Below are positions 37,667 to 48,320 of a stretch of 64,000 bases of DNA, in pieces (the first letter of the stretch is position 1; every line of letters starts with the position of its first letter). A model generated the notes under the pieces. That model made no database searches. It was not told where the DNA came from and saw nothing but the letters and a program-made list of their open reading frames with translations. Made by a program: the position numbers and the translations under genes. Origin of the DNA: Ecdyonurus torrentis (taxonomy: Eukaryota > Arthropoda > Insecta > Ephemeroptera > Heptageniidae); the NCBI GenBank assembly GCA_949318235.1, contig OX439133.1, positions 2,600,513 through 2,664,512 on the forward strand, written 5' to 3'.

Positions 37667-37672
<6 letters not shown>
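37026..37672. mobile_element. TIR element, family D, copy 2, expanded
   Basis: Ends CACACTAAAAAATAGACG and AATTTTTTAGTGTG. TGACGTCA at about 37125. It is about twice the length of the 12492 copy; the extra interior (37170-37450) contains TTTTTCGAAAAGTTACC-type sequence I cannot place. Flanked both sides by TA arrays. Confidence 0.75.
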
Positions 37673-37749
<77 letters not shown>

Positions 37750-38156
37750 TATATCAACCCATATTATTGAGTGATCTAACATGGCATTGAATTTAATTTA
37801 TTATTGCATATACACTACAATAAAATACAAAATTGTAAGTTTAAAATAATAATAATAACACACTTTTTACATACCTAAATGCATATTTAATTACAAATAT
37901 ATAATAATAAAAATTACATCATACATTTAATTTAAATCACAATTTTGATTTATGCTATAATTTTCCACAAATATAGCAATAATATGGAATAATTAAATTA
38001 GCATAAATATTATTGCTATTTAAAATAATAATTATGTAAAATAGCATAATATTATGCAGTATTGAACAATTTTTTTTCTAAAAACGAGCCGGCGTAGTTG
38101 TTATGTTTCAATATTTTTTTCCGTGTATAATGATTTTTTTATTTTTTATTTGATTA
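37673..38156. other. (TA)n and GCATAAAT-family copy
   Basis: TA array 37673-37745. 37930-38130 carries ATTTATGCTATAATTTTCC and AATAGCATAATATTATGC. No gene. Confidence 0.55.
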
Positions 38157-38489
38157 AGGGAGTAGGGTACCGACGTCGGACATTAGACTCAAATTTTTCT
38201 CGTCAAAAAAAATATGACATTTTGCACAATGATACTTCAGCTTAAGATAATTTCAAATATATAAAAATTTTGGGGGGTCACGGTGCAAATTAATTTTAAT
38301 TAATTTTTTAAAATTTTAAGCCCATAAGCCCCAATGTTAATTTCAATAAATTTTTTCTTTTTTTCGGGACGGTCAAACATCATGAAATTTTTATCACGGG
38401 TAGGTGTGACCCTTAGCTACACAATAACACCAAATTTGGACCCAAAAAACTTCTACTTTTTGAGTTAAAACGTCGGTACCCTACCCCCT
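38157..38489 (+). mobile_element. TIR element, family C, copy 3
   Basis: Ends GGGAGTAGGGTACCGACG and GTCGGTACCCTACCCCC; body as in copy 1. Confidence 0.85.
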
Positions 38490-38514
38490 TAATAATGTGT
38501 ATAGTATAGGGTGT

Positions 38515-38929
38515 ATTCATCATGTTTAAGTTGATTCCATGTTGAATTTATTCAATAACATGAGTGGCATAGGAAAATGAATAATTTTGATAATTTAAAA
38601 ACATTCAGCAATATTTTGAGCATTGATGCTGTAAATATATTAAAGTAACCCCCGTAAGCGGTGACGCTAACTATAACTAGTTAAACCGTAGTTAAGTTGT
38701 TATTTTGATTGTTGCAACAATTAAAAAAAGATAACTAAGGTTTAACTAGAGGTTGCAGCTTACAGCCCTTAGTATATTAGGTATGTAAGAAAAATAACAA
38801 TTACAAAATGTTAACCAATTTTTTTAATAAAATTAGCATATACGAAGTTTGTCCCAGGATCAGCATTATTATTCATTACTCCAGTATTGCTTTCAGGTGC
38901 ATTAAACATGACGTCATACGCATACATTC
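38515..38929 (-). mobile_element. MITE-A at the 3' end of CRP2, with a nested small element
   Basis: In reverse sense it starts TAGAATGTATGCGTATGACG at the CRP2 stop and ends at the TAGGGTG at 38515. A 125 bp element with CCCGTAAGCGGTGACGCTAA / GGTTGCAGCTTACAGCC ends is inserted at about 38647-38770. Confidence 0.8.
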
Positions 38930-39663
38930 TATACAAATTTCTCAACACGTTCACAGGTACACTTTTTTATATCTGAAATATATTTTAACATTTTATGATT
39001 AGACCCAACTATAATAGTGGTAGTTTCTTCCACACATCCTCTTTCCCAATCTTGTTTCGCACAGCTACATCCATCAAATAATCCACCATATATAAGTTCC
39101 CAATTTTCAGTTTCACATTCTTTCTTATTTTCCTGCACATTCACAACATCTGCTTCAACAATATCACGTGTCAAACAAAAACATTTTAAAGTTTCTGTTT
39201 TCGCAAACTTTAAATATCTTTTTTCTGTATAATGAAGCATATGATAGAAATTAACGTCATTACATCCAATTTTTAATGCTTCCTTTGAGCATTTGCCTTC
39301 TAGTGTCATATTAGCAGTACGACTTTTGTTTGATTTTTTCATCTGTTTGAAAGATAACATTTTACCTATTTGCACATCTTCAATTATATCAATCATGTTT
39401 TCTTTGCACAGACACTTTTTTGGAATGGAAATATTCTGAAAAGTTGCATCACCGTATTTAACCAAGTAATTGGTAACCTTGTTATGACATCCACTTTCAA
39501 GTGATTTTTCAGTACACTTACATCCTTGTAACCAGGAAGGTTCACGTTGATAATCAACCTCTGAATGTAAAGCCTCAAAACGAAAGTCACAATCGCGCTC
39601 TTTTCCTTGCACCACGACAATAAATACCAAAGTAAATAAAATCTCTAAAGTATGTAGAAACAT
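38929..39663 (-). CDS. CRP2: secreted 16-cysteine protein
   Basis: Single exon, 244 residues from the ATG at 39661-39663. The frame is open 45 codons further upstream, but I chose this start because a signal peptide (MFLHTLEILFTLVFIVVVQG) begins there, it aligns with the other CRP starts, and the TATA box lies between the two. The mature chain has 16 cysteines in the three-module pattern (DC, GCKC, GC, KCLC; GKC, GC, KCFC; EC, GCSC, GC, KCTC) and the FQNIS glycosylation site. It ends CERVEKFV. The stop TAG uses one base of the adjacent MITE-A plus TA of its target site. No recognised family. Confidence 0.9.
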   Translation of the reverse strand: MFLHTLEILFTLVFIVVVQGKERDCDFRFEALHSEVDYQREPSWLQGCKCTEKSLESGCHNKVTNYLVKYGDATFQNISIPKKCLCKENMIDIIEDVQIGKMLSFKQMKKSNKSRTANMTLEGKCSKEALKIGCNDVNFYHMLHYTEKRYLKFAKTETLKCFCLTRDIVEADVVNVQENKKECETENWELIYGGLFDGCSCAKQDWERGCVEETTTIIVGSNHKMLKYISDIKKCTCERVEKFV

Positions 39664-39740
39664 TTTATCACTTAATATAATAAACTTGAAGTGACTGAAG
39701 TGGCTTCTATAAAGTGAATGATATAGTAGGCATATTTTAG

Positions 39741-39777
39741 CTTTATATAGATGTGGTGTGGAAAATGTGGTAGGGAG
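39741..39777 (-). promoter_or_regulatory. CRP2 core promoter: CCACA pair plus TATA
   Basis: Minus strand CTCCCTACCACA, second ACCACA 14 bp on, then TATATAAAG. A perfect TGACGTCA follows just upstream at about 39790-39797. Confidence 0.75.
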
Positions 39778-39797
39778 ACAATTGATAAGTGACGTCA

Positions 39798-40376
39798 TAT
39801 ATTGTCAATTCTTAAGGGCAATGAAGGTTAATCATTAATATTTGTGAATTTTTAACTTTTATAAGTATAAAGTTATAGTAAATATTTATAATATTATTTA
39901 TATAATATTTAAAGAAAAAGACCAGGGGTTACAACATGAGTTTTAAAATATTAGATAATGACCTAATCTGTTCATTGACTTTCATATGATGACCCTAAGA
40001 CCTTCAGTAACCCTATTGTAGACACGCAAATTTGCTGCCATTAATTTATTATAAAAATCTTATTGTAAAACGAAATTATGTGTTATATAATCTTGAAAAA
40101 TTCAAATTAAATTCTTATATATATTTTAAAATTTTATTTTTAAAGTGAGTTTTTAGTATGTAAGTTTTACTATCATTTCTAAGTGTTTATATTTTATTGC
40201 AGATGTTAACCATAGCATATGCATTGTTTTAATTACTTAATTGTAGGAGAAACAAGTGAAGAAACAAGTTTGAATTAAATACGGTTTTAATGTTTAATAT
40301 TATAAAATTATTATTATAGTTATTATATTAAAGTAATAAAAATATTTCATCAGGAGTGTTCGTTCATCTTTAAAAT

Positions 40377-40407
<31 letters not shown>

Positions 40408-40417
40408 TATACATATT

Positions 40418-40460
<43 letters not shown>

Positions 40461-40611
40461 ATATATATATATAATGAGCTCTATTAAGTATATTCAATTC
40501 AATACAAAACATGTTTATTAATGGTGAAGGACAAGACAAGAATGATTTTTTTTATCCTTAACAATTTAAGATTCATATTATACTTTATAAAAATATTTCT
40601 TTTTATTACGT
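39798..40611. other. Array unit sequence upstream of CRP2, (TA)n
   Basis: CATATGATGACCCTAAGACC at 39985 is shared with the 36345 unit. TA arrays at 40377-40400 and 40421-40455. 40480-40600 (GAGCTCTATTAAGTATATTC, GGTGAAGGACAAGACAAGAA) recurs inverted at 50690-50790. Confidence 0.55.
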
Positions 40612-40826
40612 TTAGGCTGGTATAGAAAAGTTAACTTTTTTGGACAGTTTAAAAATACTTACCAATATTTTTGGGAGAAATTTGATTCTGTTAAGATTTT
40701 CAAGTATACAAAATAATAAAAATAATATTTTTAAGAAATGCCCCCAAAAAAAATTATAAATATGCAAAGAAATGTTTTTTGCTCCAGTTTGGCACATTCA
40801 GAGTGACGTCATGTGCAAACACCCTA
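40612..40826 (-). mobile_element. MITE-A copy in the CRP array unit, worn
   Basis: Internal family phrases, then GAGTGACGTCATGTGCAAAC and ACCCTATATAAG, the last forming the start of block X. Its counterpart near CRP5 is 50397-50640. Confidence 0.65.
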
Positions 40827-40960
40827 TATAAGTTTTAAAGATCTGGCTGGTGCTACCACGTCGCTGTGCTGATGTTATCTTTGTGCTGCTGGTATCTGAT
40901 ATGTCATGATATTTGAACTCTGATATCATTGTTATATTTTTACCTTAAAGAACTTTGTTT
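40820..40960 (+). other. Conserved block X, copy 3
   Basis: CTATATAAGTTTTAAAGATC, GGTGCTACCACGTCGCTGTG and TTGTTATATTTTTACCTTA. About 2 kb beyond the CRP3 stop. Confidence 0.6.
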
Positions 40961-41408
40961 TTTTTTTTAAAAATAAAATAGCTTAATGGTTGAATAATAT
41001 TTATATTTTAATTTATTTTTACATATTTTTTTTAGTTATTTTTAAGTTTGCCAGTTTAAAATCGTTGAAGTTGGTTAGTTTTTCTTGCTGTATTAAGTGG
41101 TTGTATACATTTACAAATTGATACCATAATAATGTGAGCTCAATAAATAATGAGCCAGTTTAGTATATAAATTTGGCCAGTAAAAAAATAAGGTATTAAT
41201 ATTTTTTTGAGCAATAATTTGATTCTGTAATAATTTTCATATATGGAGAATTTTTTTTTTTTTCTAAAGCAAATTTTCTAAAATACAAAATTTTTCTATG
41301 CTAAATTATGGTATATAAGTCTTAGGTATGGCACAGTTATTGTGATCTATGTGCATACACATTTTATAATTTTAAAAAAAACTGTCCGGGAATACAAAAA
41401 TAGTAATT
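40961..41408. other. AT-rich array sequence, no gene
   Basis: TTGAAGTTGGTTAGTTTTTC at 41064 is the unit phrase. Nothing else recognised. Confidence 0.4.
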
Positions 41409-41740
41409 AAAGGCATAGACAACATGAAAACATTTGCATTTACATAACAAAACATGTGATGGGACTTACATAAATAACATTAATTGGTCTCAAAACCCAA
41501 CAGTAGTGCCGTAGCAGTGATCAGAAAATTTCGATTTATGCAACCCGCACAACATTTTTATACTAGTTTTTGCATGTTTATGACGTCATAAACAGGAATA
41601 TTCACGCAAATTGTATACTTTACATTTTGTTTCAAGCTCTCTTGTGGCGCCACATTTACATTCTGGTAAAAAATATCATCAGTTTTGTAGATCCCATTTC
41701 GTGTTTAGAACATGTTGTTTCAATGTTTTCTATGCCTTTA
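41409..41740. mobile_element. MITE-B, complete copy
   Basis: TIR TAAAGGCATAGACAACATG and CATG/GTTTTCTATGCCTTTA, 332 bp. Interior: TGATGGGACTTACATAAATA, TTTATGACGTCATAAACAGG. Reference copy for the family. No coding capacity. Confidence 0.85.
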
Positions 41741-42011
41741 AGTGATCTAACATGAAATTGACTTGCACATGAATGCATACACCCTACAATAGTATAAATT
41801 TTTTTTTTTTAAAATAAAAATATTATTATAGCACGTTAAACATAACCTAAAAATTTTTTTAGTTACAAACATTTAATTATAAAATTTAAATATTTTATTT
41901 ATTTCAATTAAATTATATAATTTATGCCAAATATATTTATGTCAATATAGCATAAAAATGATAAAATAGAACATCAATAATTATGCAAGGTTATTTTTAT
42001 TATGCAGTATA
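41741..42011. other. GCATAAAT-family element, left part
   Basis: Left half of a GCATAAAT element (ATATAGCATAAAAATGATAA) interrupted by the following MITE-A; its right half is at 42320-42420. Confidence 0.5.
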
Positions 42012-42318
42012 GGGTGTATGCAGATGACGTCATATTTAATGCGCTTGGAGGCCATACTGGAGTAGTGCATAACATTGTTCAGTATAGGACAAACTTCATT
42101 TAAGTCAAATTTCTGTGGGAAATTGGTTACATTTATTTGTAATTGTTATTTTTCTCACATACTTGAGATACTAATTCAACATATTTACAGCATCAATGCT
42201 CTCAAAAATATTGCATAGTGTTTTTAAACTGGCAAAATGATTTCTTTTCCTATGCCTCCCATGTTATTGAGTTATCCAACATGGCGCCGACTTTAGCATG
42301 AATGGAATGCATACACCC
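42012..42318 (+). mobile_element. MITE-A copy, complete
   Basis: GGGTGTATGCAGATGACGTC to ACACCC, inserted in a GCATAAAT-family element. Same subfamily as 10301 and 60312. Confidence 0.85.
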
Positions 42319-42446
42319 TATTGCATAGATTATGCTGTAGTTGTGACAAGTTTTGTTAATAATAATCTAGCATAATTATTAGTTGTTTTTTTCACCGTGC
42401 AGACATAAATATTTTATTTTTTTATTTGAATAAAAATTGTTATAGT

Positions 42447-42930
42447 TCAACTGTATGCATTAATGTTAACATTGACGCCAAGTTGAATCATTCAATAACA
42501 TGTTTGGCATAGTAAAAAAATCATTTTCCCTGTTTAAAAACACTATTCAATATTTTGATATATCTGCTATGTTGAAAATATATTAAATTTAGTATCGTAA
42601 TTAAAATAACATAAGAGAAAATATATTTGAGAAATATGTGTGAGAAAAAAAAATTCATATGTGAGTAAATTAATAATTATAAAAAATTACCTGATTTCTA
42701 AAAGACAAAAAATACAAAAATACAAAATACAAAAATACAAAAAATGTATTTGATAAATATGTGTGAGAAAAAAAAATCATATGTGAGTAAATTAATAATT
42801 ACAAAAATTTACCCAATTTCTAAAAGACAATCGGCTTAAACTAAATTTTACCTATATGCTCAGCGATAATATTTTCTATTCCAGTATGCGGACTTCAAGC
42901 GCACTTCACGTGACGTCATGCGCATACACA
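42447..42930 (-). mobile_element. MITE-A at the 3' end of CRP3, with internal duplication
   Basis: In reverse sense it starts TGTGTATGCGCATGACGTCA directly after the CRP3 stop. The interior holds a direct duplication (TATGTGAGTAAATTAATAAT at about 42658 and 42780) that lengthens it to about 480 bp. Confidence 0.75.
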
Positions 42931-43665
42931 TTATTTAAATTTCTCAATAGGATCACAGTTACACTTATACATTTCTGCAATATATTCTAAAGTTTTAAAA
43001 TCAGACTTACACATAATAGAGGTATATTCGTCATAACATCCTCTTTCTAATTCTTGTTTCGTGCAAAAACATCCCGAAAAAGATCCAAAGTAGATAAGTG
43101 CTAAATTTTGAGCTGTACATTGCTTTTTAATTTCCTGTAAATTAACAACGTCTGCTTGTACAATATCACTTGATTTACAATAACATTTATAACTTTTTGT
43201 AATTGCATCATTTTTATTACTATTTTCTCTGTAATGAGAAACTTTATAGAATATTACATCATAACATTCTCTTTTCCGTTCTTCTATACTGCACTTGCCT
43301 TCCAGTATGGTGTTATCTGAAATAAAGTCGTTAAAGTATTTTATCTTTGTGTTATATATCAATGTATTTAGTTGCACTTCAACGATTTTTTTAATCATGT
43401 TTTGATCGCAGATACATTTTTCAGGTATTGAAATATTCTGAAATGTTTCATCAGGGTACTTAACCAAGTGATTGGTTCCCATGTTATGACATCCATTTTC
43501 AAGAGCTCGCTTTGTGCACTTGCATCCTTTTAGCCAGGAAGGTTCTCGGTGATAATCAACTTTTGCATAAAAATCTTCCAAGCGAAAGTCACAATTCAGC
43601 TCAATACCCTGCATCTTGACAATCCAAACTAAAGTAAATAAAATCACTAATGTATGTAGAGACAT
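42931..43665 (-). CDS. CRP3: secreted 17-cysteine protein
   Basis: Single exon, 244 residues. Signal peptide MSLHTLVILFTLVWIVKMQG. Three-module pattern as in CRP1/2: NC, GCKC, GC, KCIC; GKC, EC, KCYC; QC, GCFC, GC, KCNC. One extra cysteine (SIMCKS, module 3) gives 17, so a free thiol or intermolecular bridge is possible. FQNIS is conserved. It ends CDPIEKFK with TAA at the same MITE-A junction that gives TAG in CRP1 and CRP2. Function unknown. Confidence 0.9.
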   Translation of the reverse strand: MSLHTLVILFTLVWIVKMQGIELNCDFRLEDFYAKVDYHREPSWLKGCKCTKRALENGCHNMGTNHLVKYPDETFQNISIPEKCICDQNMIKKIVEVQLNTLIYNTKIKYFNDFISDNTILEGKCSIEERKRECYDVIFYKVSHYRENSNKNDAITKSYKCYCKSSDIVQADVVNLQEIKKQCTAQNLALIYFGSFSGCFCTKQELERGCYDEYTSIMCKSDFKTLEYIAEMYKCNCDPIEKFK

Positions 43666-43742
43666 TTTATCACTTCATAAAATAAATTTGAACCGAATGA
43701 TATAGCTTCTATAAAGTAAATGATTTAGGGAGAAAATGTAAG

Positions 43743-43779
43743 CTTTATATAGATGTGGTAAATAAATTGTGGTAGGGAG
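43743..43779 (-). promoter_or_regulatory. CRP3 core promoter: CCACA pair plus TATA
   Basis: Minus strand CTCCCTACCACA, second ACCACA at 14 bp, then TATATAAAG. A near match to TGACGTCA (TAACGTCA, plus-strand reading) lies at about 43792. Confidence 0.75.
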
Positions 43780-44088
43780 GTAATTGAAAAGTAACGTCAC
43801 ATATTTTGTCACGAGTAGTTATATCAAATATTTAATAACCTAAATGTTGCAGACAGAACTGTAATTCTTAAACTTAATAAGGTTATTCATATTAAAAATT
43901 TATAACAGGGAATTCCTTATATTATAAGTATATACGTAGTAATAATAATGAATCATTTTATAATTTTAATCATATTATAAAGTGATATAAGTCCACGGGA
44001 TTTAAAGTGGGTTTTTTATTATTAGATAATGACCTAATCTGTTCATTGACTCACATAATATGAGGAACCTAAAACTATCTGTAAACCA
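43780..44088. other. Array unit sequence upstream of CRP3
   Basis: TTAGATAATGACCTAATCTG at 44022 is shared with 39952. It runs into the family L insertion. Confidence 0.45.
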
Positions 44089-44289
44089 ATGGAGGTTATC
44101 GGTTTAGCGCGCGGGGAGACGCGGGGAAAGCTAAGGGTCCCCTAATTTAACATTACGCTTATGGGGAAAAACACGTTTTTTTTTTCGATTTTGGAGAAAT
44201 TTAAATGAGAAATACTACACATACTTTTACGTCTTTTAAGACATAGTAATTTTTTTAAGAATTTTTTAAACCGATAACCTCCATTGTAG
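44089..44289. mobile_element. TIR element, family L, copy 2
   Basis: Ends CAATGGAGGTTATCGGTTTA and AACCGATAACCTCCATTG. Inverted relative to 10957-11191. It interrupts the unit sequence, whose other side resumes with TAGACACGCAAATTTCC. Confidence 0.85.
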
Positions 44290-44895
44290 ACACGCAAATT
44301 TCCTGACATTTATTTTATAAAAAATCTTAGTGTTTAAAACTTGAAAAAAAATTGTAGATGATATAATATTGAAAAGTTTAAATTTAATTCTTATATATTA
44401 TTTATTTTATATTATATATTTATATTATATATTATATATTAAATATATTATATTATTATATTATATATTATATTATTATTTTTTATATTATTTTTATTTA
44501 TATTTTATTTTTATTTTATATTTTTTTAAATTGGCATTTTTAAAGTATGTTTGTAGAATGTATATTTAAGTATCATTTTTCAATGAATATACACATTTAA
44601 ATAATATGAATGTAATTTTAATTGTTATTAAATTATTACTATGCTTACAATAATAAAGTGTAATAAAAATTTGGTCGGGTGATATCGTTTATCTTCGTGA
44701 AATATATATATATACACACACACACATATATATATATCGAGGGTGCTCCGCTATAATGTCCTAAGTCCATTTGACCTTGAAAAATATTTTTTGCTGCAAA
44801 TGACCTGAAATGGATAAATCCAAAATTTGGGGTTGATCCGACGATTTTTTATTTTTCAAGGTCAAGTGGACTTAGGACATTATAGCGGAGCACCC

Positions 44896-44989
<94 letters not shown>

Positions 44990-44994
44990 GCTCG
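44290..44994. repeat. AT-rich DNA, (TA)n and a 163 bp MITE-K
   Basis: MITE-K at 44738-44900 has 40 bp inverted ends (GAGGGTGCTCCGCTATAATG / CATTATAGCGGAGCACCCTC) and lies within a TA array (44700-44985). 44390-44530 is a TATATTAT-rich low-complexity stretch. No gene. Confidence 0.75.
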
Positions 44995-45247
44995 TGAGCT
45001 CCTGTGTTATTGCCCTATACTAAAAACGAACCCTTGTTGATGTACTTCCAATTCTCACCGCAACAATCAACATGTAAAATGTAAGTGGCGCTGTAGTCTG
45101 CGTGTGAATTTTAAAATTCACACGCAGACTACAGCGCCACTTTTATACGTAATTTTGTATTCTTGCATTCTTGCTGCGAAAATTTGTATTACATCATTAA
45201 GGGATCGTTTTTTTCAACAATAGCTTCCTATCCTTTTTATATATCCA
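44995..45247 (-). mobile_element. Foldback element, family N, copy 3
   Basis: Same orientation as copy 1 with GAGCTCCTGTGTTATTGCCC at the left and AGCTTCCTATCC near the right. Inner palindrome CGCAGACTACAGCGCCACTT. It replaces the 5' half of block X copy 4. Confidence 0.8.
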
Positions 45248-45810
45248 TGTTATGGACCTTGGTTTCTGATATGTCATGATGTTATAATTCGGATACTATT
45301 GTTATATTTTTACCATACATAACTTTGGATTTTTTAAAAAATAAAATAGCTTAATAGTTGATTAATATTTATATTTTCATTTATTTTTACATATTTATTT
45401 CAGATTTTTTTAAACCGTGTGTTTTAAAATGCAAAATAAAATATGAAGATATAAAATAAAACTATTTTTTTTAGATAGAAATTTTTAGTTAATATTTATA
45501 TTATCTTTTTATTTACGTATAACAGCCTTAATTATTGATTGATCTAACAAATCATCAATTTTAACATGAATGAATATAAAATTATAAAAGTTTCAAAGTT
45601 ATAAAACTATAATACCACAATAACCCACATTTTTGATAAATAAAAACATGTTTAAATGCAAATATGTATCATAATAATAATTATGAAATACATCTAGTCG
45701 AATAGAATTATGTACACGTAAAAAAATTTGAAAACGTAATTTATGCTACATTTATCTCAATAAAGCATAAATGATGTTAAGTTAGAACAGCATAATATTT
45801 ATGTTACTTC

Positions 45811-46140
45811 AAGGCATAGAAAACATGAAAACATTTTCATTTATATCACAAAACACTTGATGGGACTTACATAAATAACGTTAGTTGGTCTCAAAACCCA
45901 ACCATGGCTCCGTAGCAGTGATCAGAAAATTTCGATTTATGCATCCCGCACAACATTTTCATACTAGTTTTTGCCTGTTAATGACGTCATAAACATGAAT
46001 ATTCACGCAAATTGCATACTTTACATTTTTTTCAAGCTCTTTTGTGGGGCTACATTAACATTCTGGTAAAAAATATCATCAGTTTTGTAGATCCCATTTT
46101 GTGTTTAGAACATGTTGTTTTAATGTTTTCTATGCCTTTA
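45811..46140. mobile_element. MITE-B copy inside the left arm
   Basis: AAGGCATAGAAAACATG to TTTTCTATGCCTTTA, with TTAATGACGTCATAAAC. The same insertion is at 49204-49536 in the other arm, so it predates the inverted duplication. Confidence 0.85.
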
Positions 46141-46268
46141 ATATTATTATTATTATGCAATGTAGCATAGATTATGCTGTATTCAACAATTTGTGCTGAA
46201 AATAAGCTAGCATAATTATTGCGTTTTTATATTTTCTCCGTGTAGAATTCATTATTTTATTTTCAATT

Positions 46269-47015
46269 TTAATAAGTATGTTTATAATATCTCTCCTTAA
46301 CAAAAGGCTCACAGTTACACTTATTAACGGTTGAAATATATTCAGAATGTTTCAAATTAAATGCAGGCCTAATAATGGAAATCTCTTTAAGACATCCGCT
46401 TTCCCAATCTTCTTTCGTGCACTTACATCCTTTAAAAGATTCATTGTAAATAAATTCCCGATTTTCAGCTTCACATTCTTTTTTAATTTCTAGCATTTGA
46501 ACAACGTCTGATTCGACAATATTACGTGATATACAGAAACATTTAAACTTTTCTGTGGTTGAAAAAGTATCAGATGGATTTTCTATAAAATAAAACATTT
46601 GCAGGAATGATATGTCATAACATCCTCTTTTCTGTGCTTCCATGGTACACTTGCCTTCTTGTATGGTATTAGCTGAACGACTTTCGTCAAATTGTTTGAT
46701 TTCTGTGAGAAATTCCATCTTATTCACAACAATGATTGTTTCAATCTTGTTTTGATCGCAGTTACATTTTTCAGGCATAGAAATATTCTGAAATGTTTCA
46801 TCACCGTACTGCACCAAGATATTGGTTAACATGTCATAACATCCACTTTCAAGTGCTCGCTTTGTGCACTCGCATCCTTGTAGCCAGAAAGGTTTTACAC
46901 TTAAATCAATGTCTACACGTATAGCTTCAAAGCGATAGTCACAATTCCCGTCAATTCCTTGAACTATGACAATCAAAACCAAAGCAAAAGAAATCACTAA
47001 GGCACGTATAGACAT
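46269..47015 (-). CDS. CRP4: secreted 16-cysteine protein
   Basis: Single exon, 248 residues. Signal peptide MSIRALVISFALVLIVIVQG. Cysteine pattern: NC, GCEC, GC, KCNC; GKC, GC, KCFC; EC, GCKC, GC, KCNC. FQNIS is conserved. The C-terminus is CEPFVKERYYKHTY, longer than in CRP1-3 and without the MITE-A junction. TTTATTTTC just past the stop gives an AATAAA in sense. About 84 percent identical to CRP5 in the head-to-head arm. Family and function not recognised. Confidence 0.9.
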   Translation of the reverse strand: MSIRALVISFALVLIVIVQGIDGNCDYRFEAIRVDIDLSVKPFWLQGCECTKRALESGCYDMLTNILVQYGDETFQNISMPEKCNCDQNKIETIIVVNKMEFLTEIKQFDESRSANTIQEGKCTMEAQKRGCYDISFLQMFYFIENPSDTFSTTEKFKCFCISRNIVESDVVQMLEIKKECEAENREFIYNESFKGCKCTKEDWESGCLKEISIIRPAFNLKHSEYISTVNKCNCEPFVKERYYKHTY

Positions 47016-47093
47016 TATAACACTTAATAAAATATACTTGAACTGAGCGATGTAGCTTCTAAAAAGTAAATGATAATAGTGAGGATATTTTAG

Positions 47094-47130
47094 CTTTATA
47101 TAGATGTGGTGTAATAAATGTGGTAGGGAG
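47094..47130 (-). promoter_or_regulatory. CRP4 core promoter: CCACA pair plus TATA
   Basis: Minus strand CTCCCTACCACA, second ACCACA at 14 bp, then TATATAAAGC. A perfect 12 bp palindrome, GACGCTAGCGTC, lies upstream at about 47144. Confidence 0.8.
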
Positions 47131-47360
47131 ATAATTGTAGTGTATGACGCTAGCGTCGCATTATGTCAATTATAGTTTATAGTAATCAAAGTAGGTAGTA
47201 TGATCATTGCATTTATCTTATTTATGAGGGACTTATCATAATTTGTAGGCCTGTGATTGGCATAGAGAGAAAATTACTTTTGTGTAGATGCCCAAAATCT
47301 TTTCAACAACCAATCTCAGCGGCGGATTTCAACGTCTTAGAAAATCTCTTATTTATTATA

Positions 47361-47904
47361 TTAATCATCTTAGGATGCTATTCAAAGATTCAAAATTAGT
47401 AGCTAACTTATCAAGGCATATCAAGGCGTCAATTACTTTTAAAAATATCTAAATAATATAGAATTTTTTTCTGTTCTGAAAATCTCTATCATGGCGTTAC
47501 TTTTAAAAATTGATTTTATTTTAGTAACTTTTGTGACCTTACATTAATTTGGAGTTCTTAAGTATATTCAGATTAAATATAATGTGTAGTAAAAAAAGCA
47601 TTTTAGCAATTTATTACTACTATTAAAATTACTTAAAATATCTTTAAAATTATAAAAAAAATGTTAACATAAGTAATTTTAAATAGTTAAAAAAATATAT
47701 AATATTAGTTTCTTATAATAACTAAAAAAATTCATAGAATCTTTATATGCCAATATTCTTAACTAAAGTCATGTAAATTTTTATTAAGTGTATTAAGTAC
47801 TATTATATTTTGTATTATAATCAATTGATACAATCATTTTGTCGGAAGAGCTCGTTAATGTTCGTGAGTTTTATATTGGGTTGTTACATTTAGTTAATAC
47901 ATAA

Positions 47905-47964
<60 letters not shown>
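47361..47964. other. Spacer between the inverted arms
   Basis: About 600 bp of AT-rich sequence between the divergent CRP4 and CRP5. It contains the unit phrase GGAAGAGCTCGTTAATGTTC at 47846 and a TA array at 47910-47971. No gene. Confidence 0.6.
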
Positions 47965-47975
<11 letters not shown>

Positions 47976-48207
47976 AATATATAATAAGAGATTTTCTAAG
48001 ACGTTGTAATCTGTTACTGCGATTGGCTTTCAAAGTGACTTCGGATATCTCCGCCAAATATATTTTCTCTCTACGCCAATCACAGGCCTACAAATTATGA
48101 TAAGTCCCTCATAAATAAGATAAATGCAATGATCATACTACCTACTTTGATTACTATAAACTATAATTGACATAATGCGACGCTAGCGTCATACACTACA
48201 ATTATAT

Positions 48208-48242
48208 CCCTACCACATTTATTACACCACATCTATATAAAG
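48208..48242 (+). promoter_or_regulatory. CRP5 core promoter: CCACA pair, TATA, initiator
   Basis: CCCTACCACATTTATTACAC then CACATCTATATAAAG. ACCACA boxes are 14 bp apart, with TATATAAAG 8 bp after the start of the second. A TCATTT initiator lies about 30 bp past the TATA box (48262), giving a leader of about 55 nt. GACGCTAGCGTC lies upstream at 48179-48190. Confidence 0.8.
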
Positions 48243-48320
48243 CTAAAATAACCTCACTATTATCATTTACTTTTTAGAAGCTACATCGCTCAGTTCAAGT
48301 ATATTTTATTAAGTGTTATA

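Larger units (their letters stand above)
45250..47360 (-). repeat. Left arm of the CRP4/CRP5 inverted duplication
   Basis: Reverse complement of 47965-50100. It contains partial block X (45255-45330), a GCATAAAT element interrupted by MITE-B (45811-46140), CRP4 and its promoter, and TAGAGAGAAAATTAC to ACGTCTTAGAAAATCTCTTA at the inner edge. Flanks differ from the other arm by about 1 to 4 percent by my comparison. Confidence 0.85.

Noticed and set aside
39664..39798. Longer N-terminus for CRP2
   Set aside because: The extra 45 codons cross the TATA box and precede a perfect signal peptide; no other CRP gene has such an extension.
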